31,488 bases of DNA, from assembly GCA_943704525.1 (NCBI GenBank), contig CALSCQ010003376.1, positions 1 to 31,488 on the forward strand. Reading direction: 5' to 3'. The position numbers and the translations under genes are program-made. The notes below the pieces were generated by a model. That model was not told the DNA's origin. It saw only the letters and a list, made by a program, of their open reading frames with translations, and did no database searches. Source of the DNA: Pigoraptor vietnamica. Its lineage: Eukaryota; Opisthokonta; Filasterea. This document shows positions 19,494-29,182 of this stretch, piece by piece (position 1 is the first letter of the stretch; each line of letters opens with the position of its first letter).

Positions 19494-21755
19494 ATGTCGG
19501 TGAGCCTAACCGAGTGGTTTTTCGGTGCCGGCGCCACACACGTCGGCACTTCCTTTTCCCCTCGCGGCGCACAGGCAGCGTCGCTCGTGAGCGCGTGCCG
19601 TGCGGGTGACCTCGATGGCGTGCGGCGTATGGTTGCGCTCGGCGTGCCTTTGGACGCCGTCTCTGAAACAGAATGCCCCGCGATAGTGGCGGCGGCAATG
19701 GAGGGCCGCGGCGGCGTCGTCGGGTACCTCGTCTCGCACGGCGCGGACATTAACGCGGGCGACGCGCACCTGTTCACTGCGCTGCACATTGCGTGCAGGC
19801 GAGGCGACGCGGACATTGCTTCGCTGTTGTTGGAACACGGCGCCGACCTCAACCGGCCCAAGCGCGACATGTGGACGCCCCTGCACCTCGCAAGTGTGAA
19901 CGGGCACAGCGAAATTGCCGACATGCTCCTCCGGCGGGGCGCCATCGTCGATGCCGTCAACAACATGGAGAAGACGAGCCTGTACCTCGCATGCAGGCGC
20001 GGTTACACGGACATTGTCGTCATGCTTGTGGGTAAAGGGGCGAACGTGAACCACCGCGCTAAATGGGGCAACACGCCCCTCCACCTCGTGTCGAGGAAGG
20101 GCTACACGGACATTGCGGTGTTGTTACTCGGATGGGGCGCCAACCCGTCCGCCGTGAACGACACGGGCGATCTCCCAATGCACCTTGCGAGTCGTAATGG
20201 CCACATCGACATTGTGAATTTGTTGGCGCGGTGGACGGCGAACGCGGCGGGGCACGGCGGTGTGATGCCCCTGCACCTCGCGGCAGAAAGGGGCGACAGG
20301 GCGGTCGTCGAGGCCCTCCTCGCTCACGGCGCGGACGTGCGTGCGGTGCGTGCGGACGGGTTCACGGCGCTGCATTGCGTATCATCGTTGGGTCACATCG
20401 AGTGCGTGGACGTGTTGCTGGATCGCGGCGCCGACATTGACGTCGAGGCTGCTCTGGGGAGGACGCCTCTCCACATGGCCTGCGCGCAGGGGTACGCCCA
20501 CATTGCGGCCCGTCTCGTCGAACGCGGCGCCAATGTCAGCGCGAGGACCGCCAAGGGAAAGTCGCCGCTCCACTTGGCCGTGCGCCGGGGCAACATGAGT
20601 GTGATCGATATCTTGCTACGCGCCGGCGTCGATGTCAACGCGCGCGACAGCATGGGACGGGCGCCACTACTGAGCGCGTGCCGGAAGGGAATGCTCGCAG
20701 TGACGCACGCGCTCATCGCAGCCGGTGCGGACGTGAACTCGGCGGGCGCTGACGGCGTTTCGGCGCTGCACCACGCGTGCGGCAACGGCTATCGCGCGCT
20801 GATCATGGACGTCCTGGCGGCGGGCGCGAACGTCGACGCCCCGGATTCGCAGATGCGGCGACCGATTCACCACGCGTGTGCGCAGGACGACCTCTTTGTG
20901 GTGGAACTGCTCGCGTCACGTGGGGCGCAAATCGACGCCGCCGACGCAACGGGCTCGACCCCTCTGCACCTCGCGTGTGCCCGGTCGTATCTCAACCTCG
21001 TTACTTTCCTCCTGTCGCACGGCGCGTCGGTCTCGACCTTCAACGGCGAGGGACGGTCGCCGCTGCACCTTGCGTGTGCCTCGGGTTCTCGAGCACTCGT
21101 CAACACGCTGCTGCGGTTTGGGGCAGACATCAACGCGCTCTCTGCTTCGGGCGAGTCGGCGCTTCACTTTGCGTGCAGTCGGAACGATGCGCGTATGGTG
21201 TCCACGCTCATGGAGCGTGGCGCGGACGTGAACAAGCGCGCCTCGAGCGGGTCCACCCCTCTGCACGCGGCTGCTTTGTCGGGATCGTCGGGCGCTGTTC
21301 TCGTTCTGCTTGCGCATGGTGCAGATGTACATGCGGCAGATGCAGTCGGTGCGACGCCTCTACACTTGGCTGCCGTGCACGGCAACACGCGGGACATCAC
21401 TTCATTGCTGTCGCACGGAGCCTCGGCGCAATTGGCCCGACTGGACGGATGGACGCCCCTCCACGTTGCGTGTGCTGCGGGCCATCGTGACGCGGCCGTG
21501 TTGCTCATCGAGGCGAAGGCGGACGTGCGCGCGCGGACGGTGGAGGGTTACACGCCGCTTCACTTGGCGTGTCGTGAGGGCATGCGGGAAGTGGCTGAGG
21601 CGCTCGTGTCGCGGGGCGCAGATGTCGTTGCAACCGATAGGGATGGCCGCACGCCCCTCGCCCTATGTCTGGCGCACCCCGAACTGCGCGTGCTATACTT
21701 CCAGTGGCACATTGGGCACTCTGCGGGCGTTCGACTCACCGCAGGTGCTGCGTGA
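19494..21755 (+). CDS. Ankyrin-repeat protein, about 22 repeats, single exon, 753 aa
   Basis: The first ATG in the frame (MSVSLTEWFFG) is used as start; a TATATAG lies about 110 bases upstream. The protein is almost wholly ankyrin repeats, about 22 units of 33 residues from residue 28 on. The first two are degenerate, one near residues 235-265 is short, and the last is partial, ending GVRLTAGAA. No signal peptide, membrane helix or extra domain is visible, so a cytosolic or nuclear scaffold is likely. Repeats 3-6 (CRRGDADIASLLLEHGADLN, then MWTPLHLASVNGH, then YLACRRGYTDIVVML) align with repeats 3-6 of ankyrin gene 1, supporting a local duplication with later divergence. Binding partner and role are unknown. 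Confidence 0.88.
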   Translation: MSVSLTEWFFGAGATHVGTSFSPRGAQAASLVSACRAGDLDGVRRMVALGVPLDAVSETECPAIVAAAMEGRGGVVGYLVSHGADINAGDAHLFTALHIACRRGDADIASLLLEHGADLNRPKRDMWTPLHLASVNGHSEIADMLLRRGAIVDAVNNMEKTSLYLACRRGYTDIVVMLVGKGANVNHRAKWGNTPLHLVSRKGYTDIAVLLLGWGANPSAVNDTGDLPMHLASRNGHIDIVNLLARWTANAAGHGGVMPLHLAAERGDRAVVEALLAHGADVRAVRADGFTALHCVSSLGHIECVDVLLDRGADIDVEAALGRTPLHMACAQGYAHIAARLVERGANVSARTAKGKSPLHLAVRRGNMSVIDILLRAGVDVNARDSMGRAPLLSACRKGMLAVTHALIAAGADVNSAGADGVSALHHACGNGYRALIMDVLAAGANVDAPDSQMRRPIHHACAQDDLFVVELLASRGAQIDAADATGSTPLHLACARSYLNLVTFLLSHGASVSTFNGEGRSPLHLACASGSRALVNTLLRFGADINALSASGESALHFACSRNDARMVSTLMERGADVNKRASSGSTPLHAAALSGSSGAVLVLLAHGADVHAADAVGATPLHLAAVHGNTRDITSLLSHGASAQLARLDGWTPLHVACAAGHRDAAVLLIEAKADVRARTVEGYTPLHLACREGMREVAEALVSRGADVVATDRDGRTPLALCLAHPELRVLYFQWHIGHSAGVRLTAGAA

Positions 21756-22219
21756 GAACTGTTGCACGGAGATTGCCCCCACTTCTGCCTTCTCAATATA
21801 GAGTACTCCCGGATCATTATTTGCTACAAATGGAAATGTGTTGAGCGGAATGACAGAAAGCGAAACCGAAAAAACAGCCACACGTCGTTCCTTTCACACC
21901 TGCCAAAAGAGAGAGGGACGCATAACATAAGGGAGAGAAAGAGGGAGAGAGAGACCGAGAGGAGAGAAGGTGAACACGACGAGCGCTTGGTGTGCTTTAT
22001 TCTCTGCCATTTCGGATCGTGTTTTGCGAAATCCGCGCTCAACTGAAGAGAGCCCTCGTTTACTTCATCGTTGGGCTGAGCAAAAAACCTATTTCTCGCC
22101 GCAAACGCATCCTTGACGAGCGCGACTTGTGCGCGCTGTCGGCGGAGGATGTTGCTGCGCGCAACAGTCGCGCGGTGACGAATTCTGTCGCACTGTCGCC
22201 GAGTGGGCGGACGTAAATA
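21756..22219. other. Spacer upstream of the WD40 gene, with a possible WD40-like coding piece
   Basis: The left half is GA-rich (about 21905-21965) and without genes. The right half, from about 22050, has an open frame in the same phase as the WD40 gene and ends AVTNSVALSPSGRT just before a TAA at 22214-22216. This resembles the start of a WD repeat, so part of a longer WD40 gene may lie here. Confidence 0.4.
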
Positions 22220-23050
22220 ATGTACGCCCGACGCACGCTGACGTCCGCGACAAACGGCGTCCTCATCGCCACAGGGGATGATCGGGGCACCGTCCACGTG
22301 CGCAATGCGGCCACGGCGGATCTCGTGAAGCTGCTGGAGGCGCATCCAAAATATGTGAACGCGGTGGCCTTCTCGCCGGACGGACGGTACCTTGCGTCGT
22401 GCGGAGATGACAGTACGGTGCGGCTGTGGAACACGAGCAACTGGGAAGGGCGCGCGCTGCGTGGGCACAAGGGCGCGGTCGTGAGCCTCGCCTTTTCGCC
22501 CCACAGCGACAAGCTGGCGACGGGCGGCCAGGGCGACAACACGGTGCGCGTGTGGGAGGCATCGAGCGGCGATTGCCTAAGAAAGCTCAAGGGACACGTG
22601 CTATGGGTCAAGTCGGTGTCGTTTAGCCGCGACGGGTCCCTGCTGACGACGGCGAGCGCGGACGGCACCGTTGTCGAGTGGGACTGTTTGACGTGGAAGA
22701 TGATGGCCGCGCCCCCAAAGGCCCTTTCGCCCATTCCGAGCGTGTCGCAGGTCGTTCCGTTGATGCGCGGCCGCAGTGGGAGCGCCGTCGACGAACTGGA
22801 CGGCATGCGCATGTCGTACGAGGCCGGCACAGTGCGCGGGCCTCGCAGCAACACGCTCTCCACGCCGAACATCACTGCGAATGCAAACGCGTCGACGTCG
22901 ACGTCGGCGTCCGCGCTGTCGCTTGTAACGGCGGGCGACGACGCATCGGACCCGCTGAAGGCCGTGCTGGAGAAATGGATGGCCGTGCGGCGCGAAATTC
23001 AATCGGATCTCGCTAGTCTGTCGCAGACGCTCGAGGACTCGGCGCGATAG
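22220..23050 (+). CDS. WD40-repeat protein with C-terminal helical tail, 276 aa as read
   Basis: From the ATG at 22220 the frame encodes four clear WD40 blades: ATGDDRGTVHVRN, LASCGDDSTVRLWN, LATGGQGDNTVRVWE and LTTASADGTVVEWD. Each of the last three is preceded by a VxxVAFSP-type strand. A Ser/Thr/Ala-rich linker (about residues 160-240) follows, then a probable helix (DPLKAVLEKWMAVRREIQSD) to the end. A WD40 propeller usually needs about seven blades, so four suggests that the gene is longer or that the product dimerises. An in-frame VALSPSGRT segment stands just upstream across one stop codon. The layout (propeller plus C-terminal helix) is shared by many scaffold proteins; I do not assign a member. 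The start codon is uncertain. Confidence 0.7.
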   Translation: MYARRTLTSATNGVLIATGDDRGTVHVRNAATADLVKLLEAHPKYVNAVAFSPDGRYLASCGDDSTVRLWNTSNWEGRALRGHKGAVVSLAFSPHSDKLATGGQGDNTVRVWEASSGDCLRKLKGHVLWVKSVSFSRDGSLLTTASADGTVVEWDCLTWKMMAAPPKALSPIPSVSQVVPLMRGRSGSAVDELDGMRMSYEAGTVRGPRSNTLSTPNITANANASTSTSASALSLVTAGDDASDPLKAVLEKWMAVRREIQSDLASLSQTLEDSAR

Positions 23051-23879
23051 TATCGTGGTGCTCCTGTGTGTGTGCGCGCATTCGTTTGTCTGTGGCATTG
23101 TGCCTGTCAGAGTGTGCGCGTGGCATTGCGCCTGTGGGTGTGTGCGCGTGCGTCCATTTGACGTTGCGTCTGCGGTGTCGTGCACGTGCGTCTGTCTGGT
23201 GTACCTTGACGTGTCGCGGCCTGATCGTGAGCGGCCTGCGACGAAATGAATCGGTTTGATACGTGTTTTTTTTCGTTTTATTTTTCTTTCGTAATGCGCC
23301 AAGTGATAGTCGCCACTCTCGCCCCACACAGGATCCCATTCACGCCGCACGGAGACTCGGTCCGCGAAAAGCCCGGCGCTGTAATTTCAACTGTAGCAAT
23401 GGCACGAAACGTGGCCATAGCTGACGTTTTTGAGAGACGTCCGCAGCCGAGAAGTTTAGTGTGCGCAGACATGTCGAACTGGCTATAGTGTTAGTTGCGA
23501 TGACCGCGCATTCTCGGTGACAGTCGCGTGCTGAGCGATCCCAGTCGCAATGAGCTGGCCGATACCTGTTGAGAAAAGCAGTACTGCCCAGTAGTACACA
23601 GGGGCATTAATGCACTTTTGAACTGATATTCTCAGCACGAGGCTGCCAAGCATTGCACCAACGAGGCGCTTATGGGCGCCAAATTGGCACGGGACACATT
23701 CGCAATCGCGTCCGTGATGCGTCCGACTCGCGGATTGCGAGTGTCTCCAACAGTAACACCGAGGCACCAGTCGCACTGACCGAGTGACCAGAACACTTCT
23801 CGATGCCTGCGAGTGGAAGCTGACCATGTGTGCGCAGCTCAGGGCCACTGACCCCTGTGAAGCTGGTGAAAGACATCGG

Positions 23880-23939
23880 GTCGAGAACGACAGCAAGCCG
23901 TCGAGAACGACAGCAAGCCGTCGAGAACGACAGCAAGCC
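23880..23939. repeat. 20-bp tandem triplicate
   Basis: Three perfect copies of GTCGAGAACGACAGCAAGCC, head to tail. Confidence 0.97.
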
Positions 23940-24051
23940 AGCGACACAGAAAAAATTGGTCCAGCGAGACTCGGTGCATAACGAGATCTCGCGAGCGCAC
24001 TGTGTCCACCTCACTGCGTACGTCATCGCCGTTGTGATGACGCTTCGAGAG

Positions 24052-24172
24052 TTCAGTATGGACATTTTCATACTAACTCAGTTTGTATGGACTGGGCCAT
24101 AGTCAAGGACGACCAAGCCAAATGTATGGGTTTGTCCATACTGAAGCATCACTATGGCCAATTCCATAGTGA
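24052..24172. repeat. Nested inverted repeats, possible foldback element remnant
   Basis: TTCAGTATGGACA (24052-24064) pairs with TGTCCATACTGAA (24133-24145). GGCCATAGT (24095-24103) pairs with ACTATGGCC (24151-24159). TCACTATGG (24149-24157) forms a hairpin with CCATAGTGA (24164-24172) around a CCAATT loop. All arms are perfect. Confidence 0.7.
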
Positions 24173-24762
24173 CGGAGATGCAGACTGTTGCCAATGCAAC
24201 GACAGTACAGTCTGTCGCATCTCTGGTGAATGGGTCAGTGTGTGCGTGTGTGTGCGTGAGTGTGTGTGTGCGTCTGTGTGCGTGTGTGCATGTCCGCGTG
24301 TGTGTGCGTGTGTGCGTGTTTGTGTGGCTGTGCGAGAGAGTGTCCGTGTGTGTCTACGTGCTTGCCCCTTCGCGTGGGTGGGTGGCGTCATTCATTTTTT
24401 GCGCACACGCTCAGCCTATAGAAAGTGCTGGTAAAGGACAAACCAACACCCTCATTATTAAAAAACGCTCAGACACATCCGCCCCTCCATCTCTTTATTC
24501 TCGCGAACTCGTGGACGTCTTTCACTCGCAAAGTGTCGGCAAAGGTGGGTCCAGCGGCATATGCCAGTCCGTTTCTCGTCTTTTATTTAACCTCCACAAC
24601 TGTGACTTGACTTTAGTGCCTTTTTTGCTTTGCTGGCACATGGAACACAATTCCCACGCGCACACACATCAGCGCATTTGTCCGTCGCTAATCTCTCTGC
24701 ATTCCCTTGGCATACAGTCCTTTCAAGCGACCCATTTCAGAGCTCGAGAAAGCAAGGCCAAA

Positions 24763-25432
24763 ATGCGCCCCAACCAGAAAAGCAAGCGCATGGTGAATGT
24801 GCGCTCTCTGCGCGACGGCGAAATCCGTCTCGACAGGCGGTCGTCCATGTGAGTAGGTGCCCTGGCGCATAAATGTCGCGTAAGCAGTGCGCACGCGACT
24901 TGCGACTGTTCTTCTTACCACAAACACTTTCTCTTGTGCCACTGTTCTTCTTACTCATCTGCGCTGAGAAGAGTAGCCGTCGCTGTGTTGTTCGACTGTC
25001 ACGCGAGTGGAAGCAATTTAACTTGGATTCCCCAGGTGGATTCGATCTCTGTCACTGTGTCCGTGTGGATGCACGCAATACTGCCGTAGTGCTGACTCGG
25101 TCTGCTTTCTCGAATGTCCGCAGCGGTAACGCGCACGCCGTCCGTGTCCACAAGGACGGCGGTGGCGGGAAGTTCACGTGGGGCCGCCCGGGGGACGAGC
25201 GCTACGGCGGCGTGGAGGTGCTCGACGCCAACGACCCCAATTACATTGTGAGTTTCGCGAATGGCGCTCTGCTGTGTTACAAGCGAAAAGTGGGACTGTG
25301 TGACACGATTGCATGTGCATTCCATGTGCACATCGACTATGTGCCATCGCCGCCGTGTGTCTGGCGCGTTAATGACCTCCGTGTGTTACGGCGCAGGAGC
25401 CTGAGGAGGAGGGCGACGAGTACGAGGACTGA
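24763..25432 (+). CDS. Small protein with PDCD4-type N-terminal motif only, 3 exons, 81 aa
   Basis: Exons are 24763-24848, 25124-25247 and 25397-25432 (246 bases in phase; donors both GTGAGT, acceptors CAG). The product starts MRPNQKSKRMVNVRSLRDGE and then has LDRRSS. It continues with GGGGKFTWGRPGDERYGG, then DANDPNY and an acidic end EPEEEGDEYED. The order DRRS, GGKxxWG, DPNY, acidic is that of the N-terminal region of PDCD4 and plant MRF proteins, upstream of their MA3 domains. Here the MA3 domains that bind eIF4A are absent and the gene ends cleanly. The PDCD4 N-terminal region has been reported to contact the 40S ribosome, so a ribosome or RNA-binding role is a reasonable inference. Intron 2 has no stop in the frame read from exon 2, so its retention would give a longer basic C-terminus. 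Confidence 0.78.
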
Positions 25433-26155
25433 GCGGTCCCCGCAGCCCCCACTGCGGACGCGTTAAGGCAGCGTGGCTGGCGCATTAATCTGCGTTCTAC
25501 CCTCTATTTCGCCCGATTAGCTGTGCGACCCCTGTCGCGTGTGGTTCGTGTCCCTCTCCGCAAAAAGGAGAAGTATCCGTTGTTTGTAGTCTGTGAGCAT
25601 TGTGCCATTGTGTGTCCGTCGTTGATGTTGCGTTGCGCCTCCGTTTTTGTACATAGCGCCTGCCGCGTGCTGCGTAAGAACAAAGTATAAAAGATGCGTA
25701 CTGTCAGAGTTTACATAGTTTGGCGGTGCATTCTAGATCGCTTGAAAACACACAATACGCACACGTACACGTGCGTGTGTGGTGTATGTGTGAGTGTGAG
25801 TTTGTGTGTGTGCTCTTAACCCTTATCCGCAATTGAGCTGGCTGCTAGTGATCGGCTACAATCGCCCGCGTGACATTCCCGCCTTTCGGCACGGGCGCGG
25901 GCAGCTTTCATTAGAGACACGCGCATCGCACGCCACTCGCGCACTCTCTCCGAAGCCGCGCATGACGTCACGGCAGCCGAATCGGATAATACAAACGCGA
26001 CCAAAGACAAAGACGCACAGACCAGAACCATAGCAACGAGCGAGCCCCACCACGCAGGCACACGGACACTCGCCGTCGCACTCACTCGAACGCACCGCAC
26101 AGACGCAACGCACACAAACACACGCACTCGCAATGCCACCAAACGCACGCGCGAC
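25433..26155. other. Spacer between two convergent genes
   Basis: Contains CA/GT-rich sequence around 25748-25815, a GTATAAAAG word near 25685, and a CRE palindrome at 25963-25970. The CRE here is unexpected because both flanking genes end, not start, at this spacer. No gene was found. Confidence 0.5.
25963..25970. promoter_or_regulatory. CRE palindrome TGACGTCA in a convergent spacer
   Basis: Exact palindrome, context GCGCATGACGTCACGG. It does not precede a gene I can see, so function is doubtful. Confidence 0.3.
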
Positions 26156-29100
26156 TCACGCAGCCACGTCCTCAACAGGCGGGTCAACCGCCATCGCCAC
26201 CTCGACGTCCTCCTTCTCCTGCTCTCCCTCTTCCGCCAAGGGCTCTTCGGCCGGGACAGCCTGACCCTCAGAGCCGGCGCCGTCCTCGGTGCCAGAAGCC
26301 GCCGTTAGCGACCGGCGACGCGCGGCGTTTCTCCGCGCAAGCTGCTCGCGACGCCTACGGGAGTCTTCCTCTTGCTGTTCGCGTCTCGCCGCACGGAACG
26401 CCTCGATGCGCGTCTTGGCGTTGTTACAATTTGTCAGCACGCTGTCCAGCGACGACGAGATGGCCTTGAGCGTGTTCGTGTACTCAACGTAACGCTCCGC
26501 AAGCTTCTGCTCGAGGGAAAATATCAGAGAGTGAGAACATGCAAAGCGGTAGGGCATACAAGAACTCGCACTCGCACACACACCAGCAGTTTGCAAAAGA
26601 CAAGAATGGGTTGAAATCGCGCTTAGAGTGAAGAGGGCGGCAGAGTGCACCGCGACCAGGCTCACCTTAATAGGGAGGTAGAGGACCTTGAGCTCCACAT
26701 CGAGTCTGTCCGCGCCGGGCTGCGCGCCCGCCTGCGCCGCATTTGCAGCTTCCAAGCACTCGTCCGCCAGCCGCCGTAGCATGTCCACGTGACGGGCATC
26801 CGCCGCGCCCAGCTCGTCGAGTGTCTCGCGCAGACCCCCCACAAACACACCGTCGAGAAGGTTCACGCGCGGGTCGTCGAAGAGCTCCTCCGCCGACCGC
26901 CGCCCCTGGTTGGCCACGCGCACGTCCGACGGGCGCTCAAAGTGGCGGATTTCCTCCATCGTGGGCACCTTCGTCTTCCAAAAGTGCCGCTTCGTCCCGG
27001 CGTAGATCGACGGGGCGTGTCGGCGCACGTACATCACGGATCCCGAATCGTCGCCCTCAATGTCGACGTCACCCGAGGGCGCCGACATGGAGGTCGAGCT
27101 GCCAGTGGGCGCCGACGACACCGCCTGCGTGGTCGCAGCGACCGACTGGAGGTAGTGCACCACGGGACCGTATTGCTGCTGCGCCATCGCGTGCGAGCCG
27201 AGGGCCGGCGCAATGTGGACTGGCTGTCCGTGCGAGGACATGGCGCCGCCAGGCATCATGTGGACCGCGTGCGGGTCGTGGGGACCGCCTGCCATGATCG
27301 CGTGCGGCGGCGGCTGCTGCGGCGGATAGACGACCGTCGGGTACAGCTGGCCGAAGGGCGCCTGGAAGGGCTTCATCATCGCGCCAAAGGGGGGGTGGTA
27401 CAGGTCGTACCCCTGCGGCACCATCGTCTGCGCCTGCCCCGGGGGCACGCCGTTTGTGCCGCCCATGTGAGTGCCCTGCTGCGGCTGTAGTGGCTGCGGC
27501 TGCGGCGTCGACGACTCGCTGCCCGTCTCGGCCTGATGCAACTGTTGCTTACGGGGCTTCTTGCGCGGCGAGGGGTCGTGCGCCGGCGGCACGTGACCGA
27601 ACGCGCGCGAGGGCGGGGGACCGGCGCTGGCCATCCCCGCGGCGATCGGCTGCTGCGTAGGTGGCTGCCCAAGCGGCTGCTGCGGAGGGGCTGTTGGCGA
27701 AATGTGCGCGCTGCCAAGTCCTCGCACTTCTGACTCGGGCACGGCGACATATGACGAGCCCGCGTCCGGCAACACCATGGACGGCTGGAGCGGCTGCTCC
27801 GTCGCGTTCGGGCCGTAGAGGAGGGGACGGCGGGGTGTCTGCTCCCGCTTCTTGAGGATGCCGGGTCGCGGGGATCCGTTCGGAGAGCCACCAAACGACG
27901 CAGGGGACGCCGTGCCGGCCGTGTGCGCACCGGACGTGCCCGACTGAAGTGCGGGTGCCAGCGCCTGCTGCTGGCCCGGTGCCGGCGAGTGCGTCTGCAG
28001 CTCGTGCGGGAGGGGCGAGGCCGTCGAGACGTTCGAGGGCGAATGGCCAAGGAACGCGCCGCCGGCGGGCTTTCCTGCGTGTGTCGGCTGCGGCACCCAC
28101 ATGCCCGGCGTGTAGCCCATCTTGGGGCCGTATGGGTCCGCACGGAACTGCGATCCGTCGAACCCCGGCTGTCCAAACGGCGCCTGCTGTGCACCTTGGC
28201 CCGGGTAAAACGGCGACTTTTGCTGCGGTAGCGACTTGCCCTGAGGAAGGCCCAAACTGGGGACGCGCAGGGTGTGAGTGGCAGTACCTTGCGCACGTGA
28301 CCGGCACTGACCAACACCCAGTCATCCAATGCAATTTCATACTACGAGTGTCAAACAGCGCTGGGCCCACGTGACACCATCCGACACTCACGCTGACTCG
28401 CCCTGCGGGACCTGCTGCCCGTCCCCCTCCGACAGTTTGGCCTTCTTGCGACCTTCCTTCCCTCCGCTCGGCGTCGACGACCGCTTCCGCTTGGGCGACA
28501 CCACCTCGGGCCGCGTCGCACCCTGTCCCGAAAAAACACCCTGGCCCTGCGGCCCCTGCCCGGGAACGGGCGATCCTGTGAACGTCGTGCCCATCGTGTA
28601 CGGCGATGCGTGGCCGTACGCGGTGGGAATAGCGCGCCGGTCGCCCGGGGGCGCGGGCATGATCGGCTGAAGGCCCGCCATGCTGCCGTACATGAGGAGA
28701 GGCGCAACGTCCGGCGTCGGCGGCACGAGGCCACCCGGGTGGCTCTGGAAGGGGGATGCGCTCACGGCCTGTGCGCCGCGCGCGAGTGCCGACAGGCCGC
28801 CCGAGTGCGACGACTGCTGCGAACCGCCGGTCCCTTGCGAATCACCAGACGCATCCCCAGCGAGCGCGCCCTGCGAATTGGACGAGTCGTTCTGCTGCGC
28901 GTCGACCGAGTGCCCCTGTGCGGCCGATGGCGGTGGAGGAGTGAGGGGGCGCGCGGTGGGCGCGGCAATTCGAGGAGGGGACACGGGTCGCAGCGGCTGT
29001 ACGATGGGGGAGAGGATGCGCTCTTTCCGAAACTGCGGAAGGTTGTCCGTCGGAAGCGGAACGTCGCGCGGAGCCTCCGGTACTTGGTGTGCGCCGTCGC

Positions 29101-29182
29101 TTGGGGAGCTGGACGACGAACGGCGCGGGCCCGTGTCGCCCCCCTCGGCACCCCACGCGGCGCCCGCCGGGGGCGTATCCAT
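26156..29182 (-). CDS. Large disordered, probably nuclear protein of unrecognised family, 3 exons, 910 aa
   Basis: Exons are 29182-28392, 28256-26666 and 26506-26156 (2733 bases in phase; donors GTGAGT and GTGAGC). Residues 1-670 are low-complexity Pro/Gln/Gly/Ser sequence with several basic nuclear-localisation-like clusters (SPKRKRSS, GRKKAKL, RKKPRKQQL). A conserved-looking block at about 672-795 runs MYVRRHAPSIYAGTKRHFWK, then KVPTMEEIRHFERPSDVRV, then DDPRVNLLDGVFVGGLRETL. It leads over the last intron into a helical segment (KLAERYVEYTNTLKAISSSL) and an Arg-rich coiled-coil-like stretch (RAARREQQEEDSRRRREQLA). The end is acidic (EQEKEDVEVAMAVDPPVEDV). I do not recognise the block. Disorder plus nuclear signals and a helical end would fit a transcription or chromatin cofactor subunit, which is inference. 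The start ATG (MDTPPAG) is the first in a frame open further upstream. Confidence 0.75.

Larger units (their letters stand above)
23051..24762. other. 1.7-kb stretch without a recognised gene
   Basis: It holds GT-rich patches (about 23057-23150 and 24235-24360), a 20-bp triplicate at 23880-23939, and nested inverted repeats at 24052-24172. A minus-strand frame at 23483-23947 encodes a hydrophobic piece (INAPVYYWAVLLFSTGIGQL) that I cannot assign. The last few hundred bases should contain the promoter of the PDCD4-like gene. Confidence 0.5.

Noticed and set aside
21824-22504. 226-codon minus-strand frame over the WD40 gene start
   Set aside because: The plus strand encodes clear WD40 blades there; the minus frame is its shadow with a Ser/Leu tail from GA-rich sequence.
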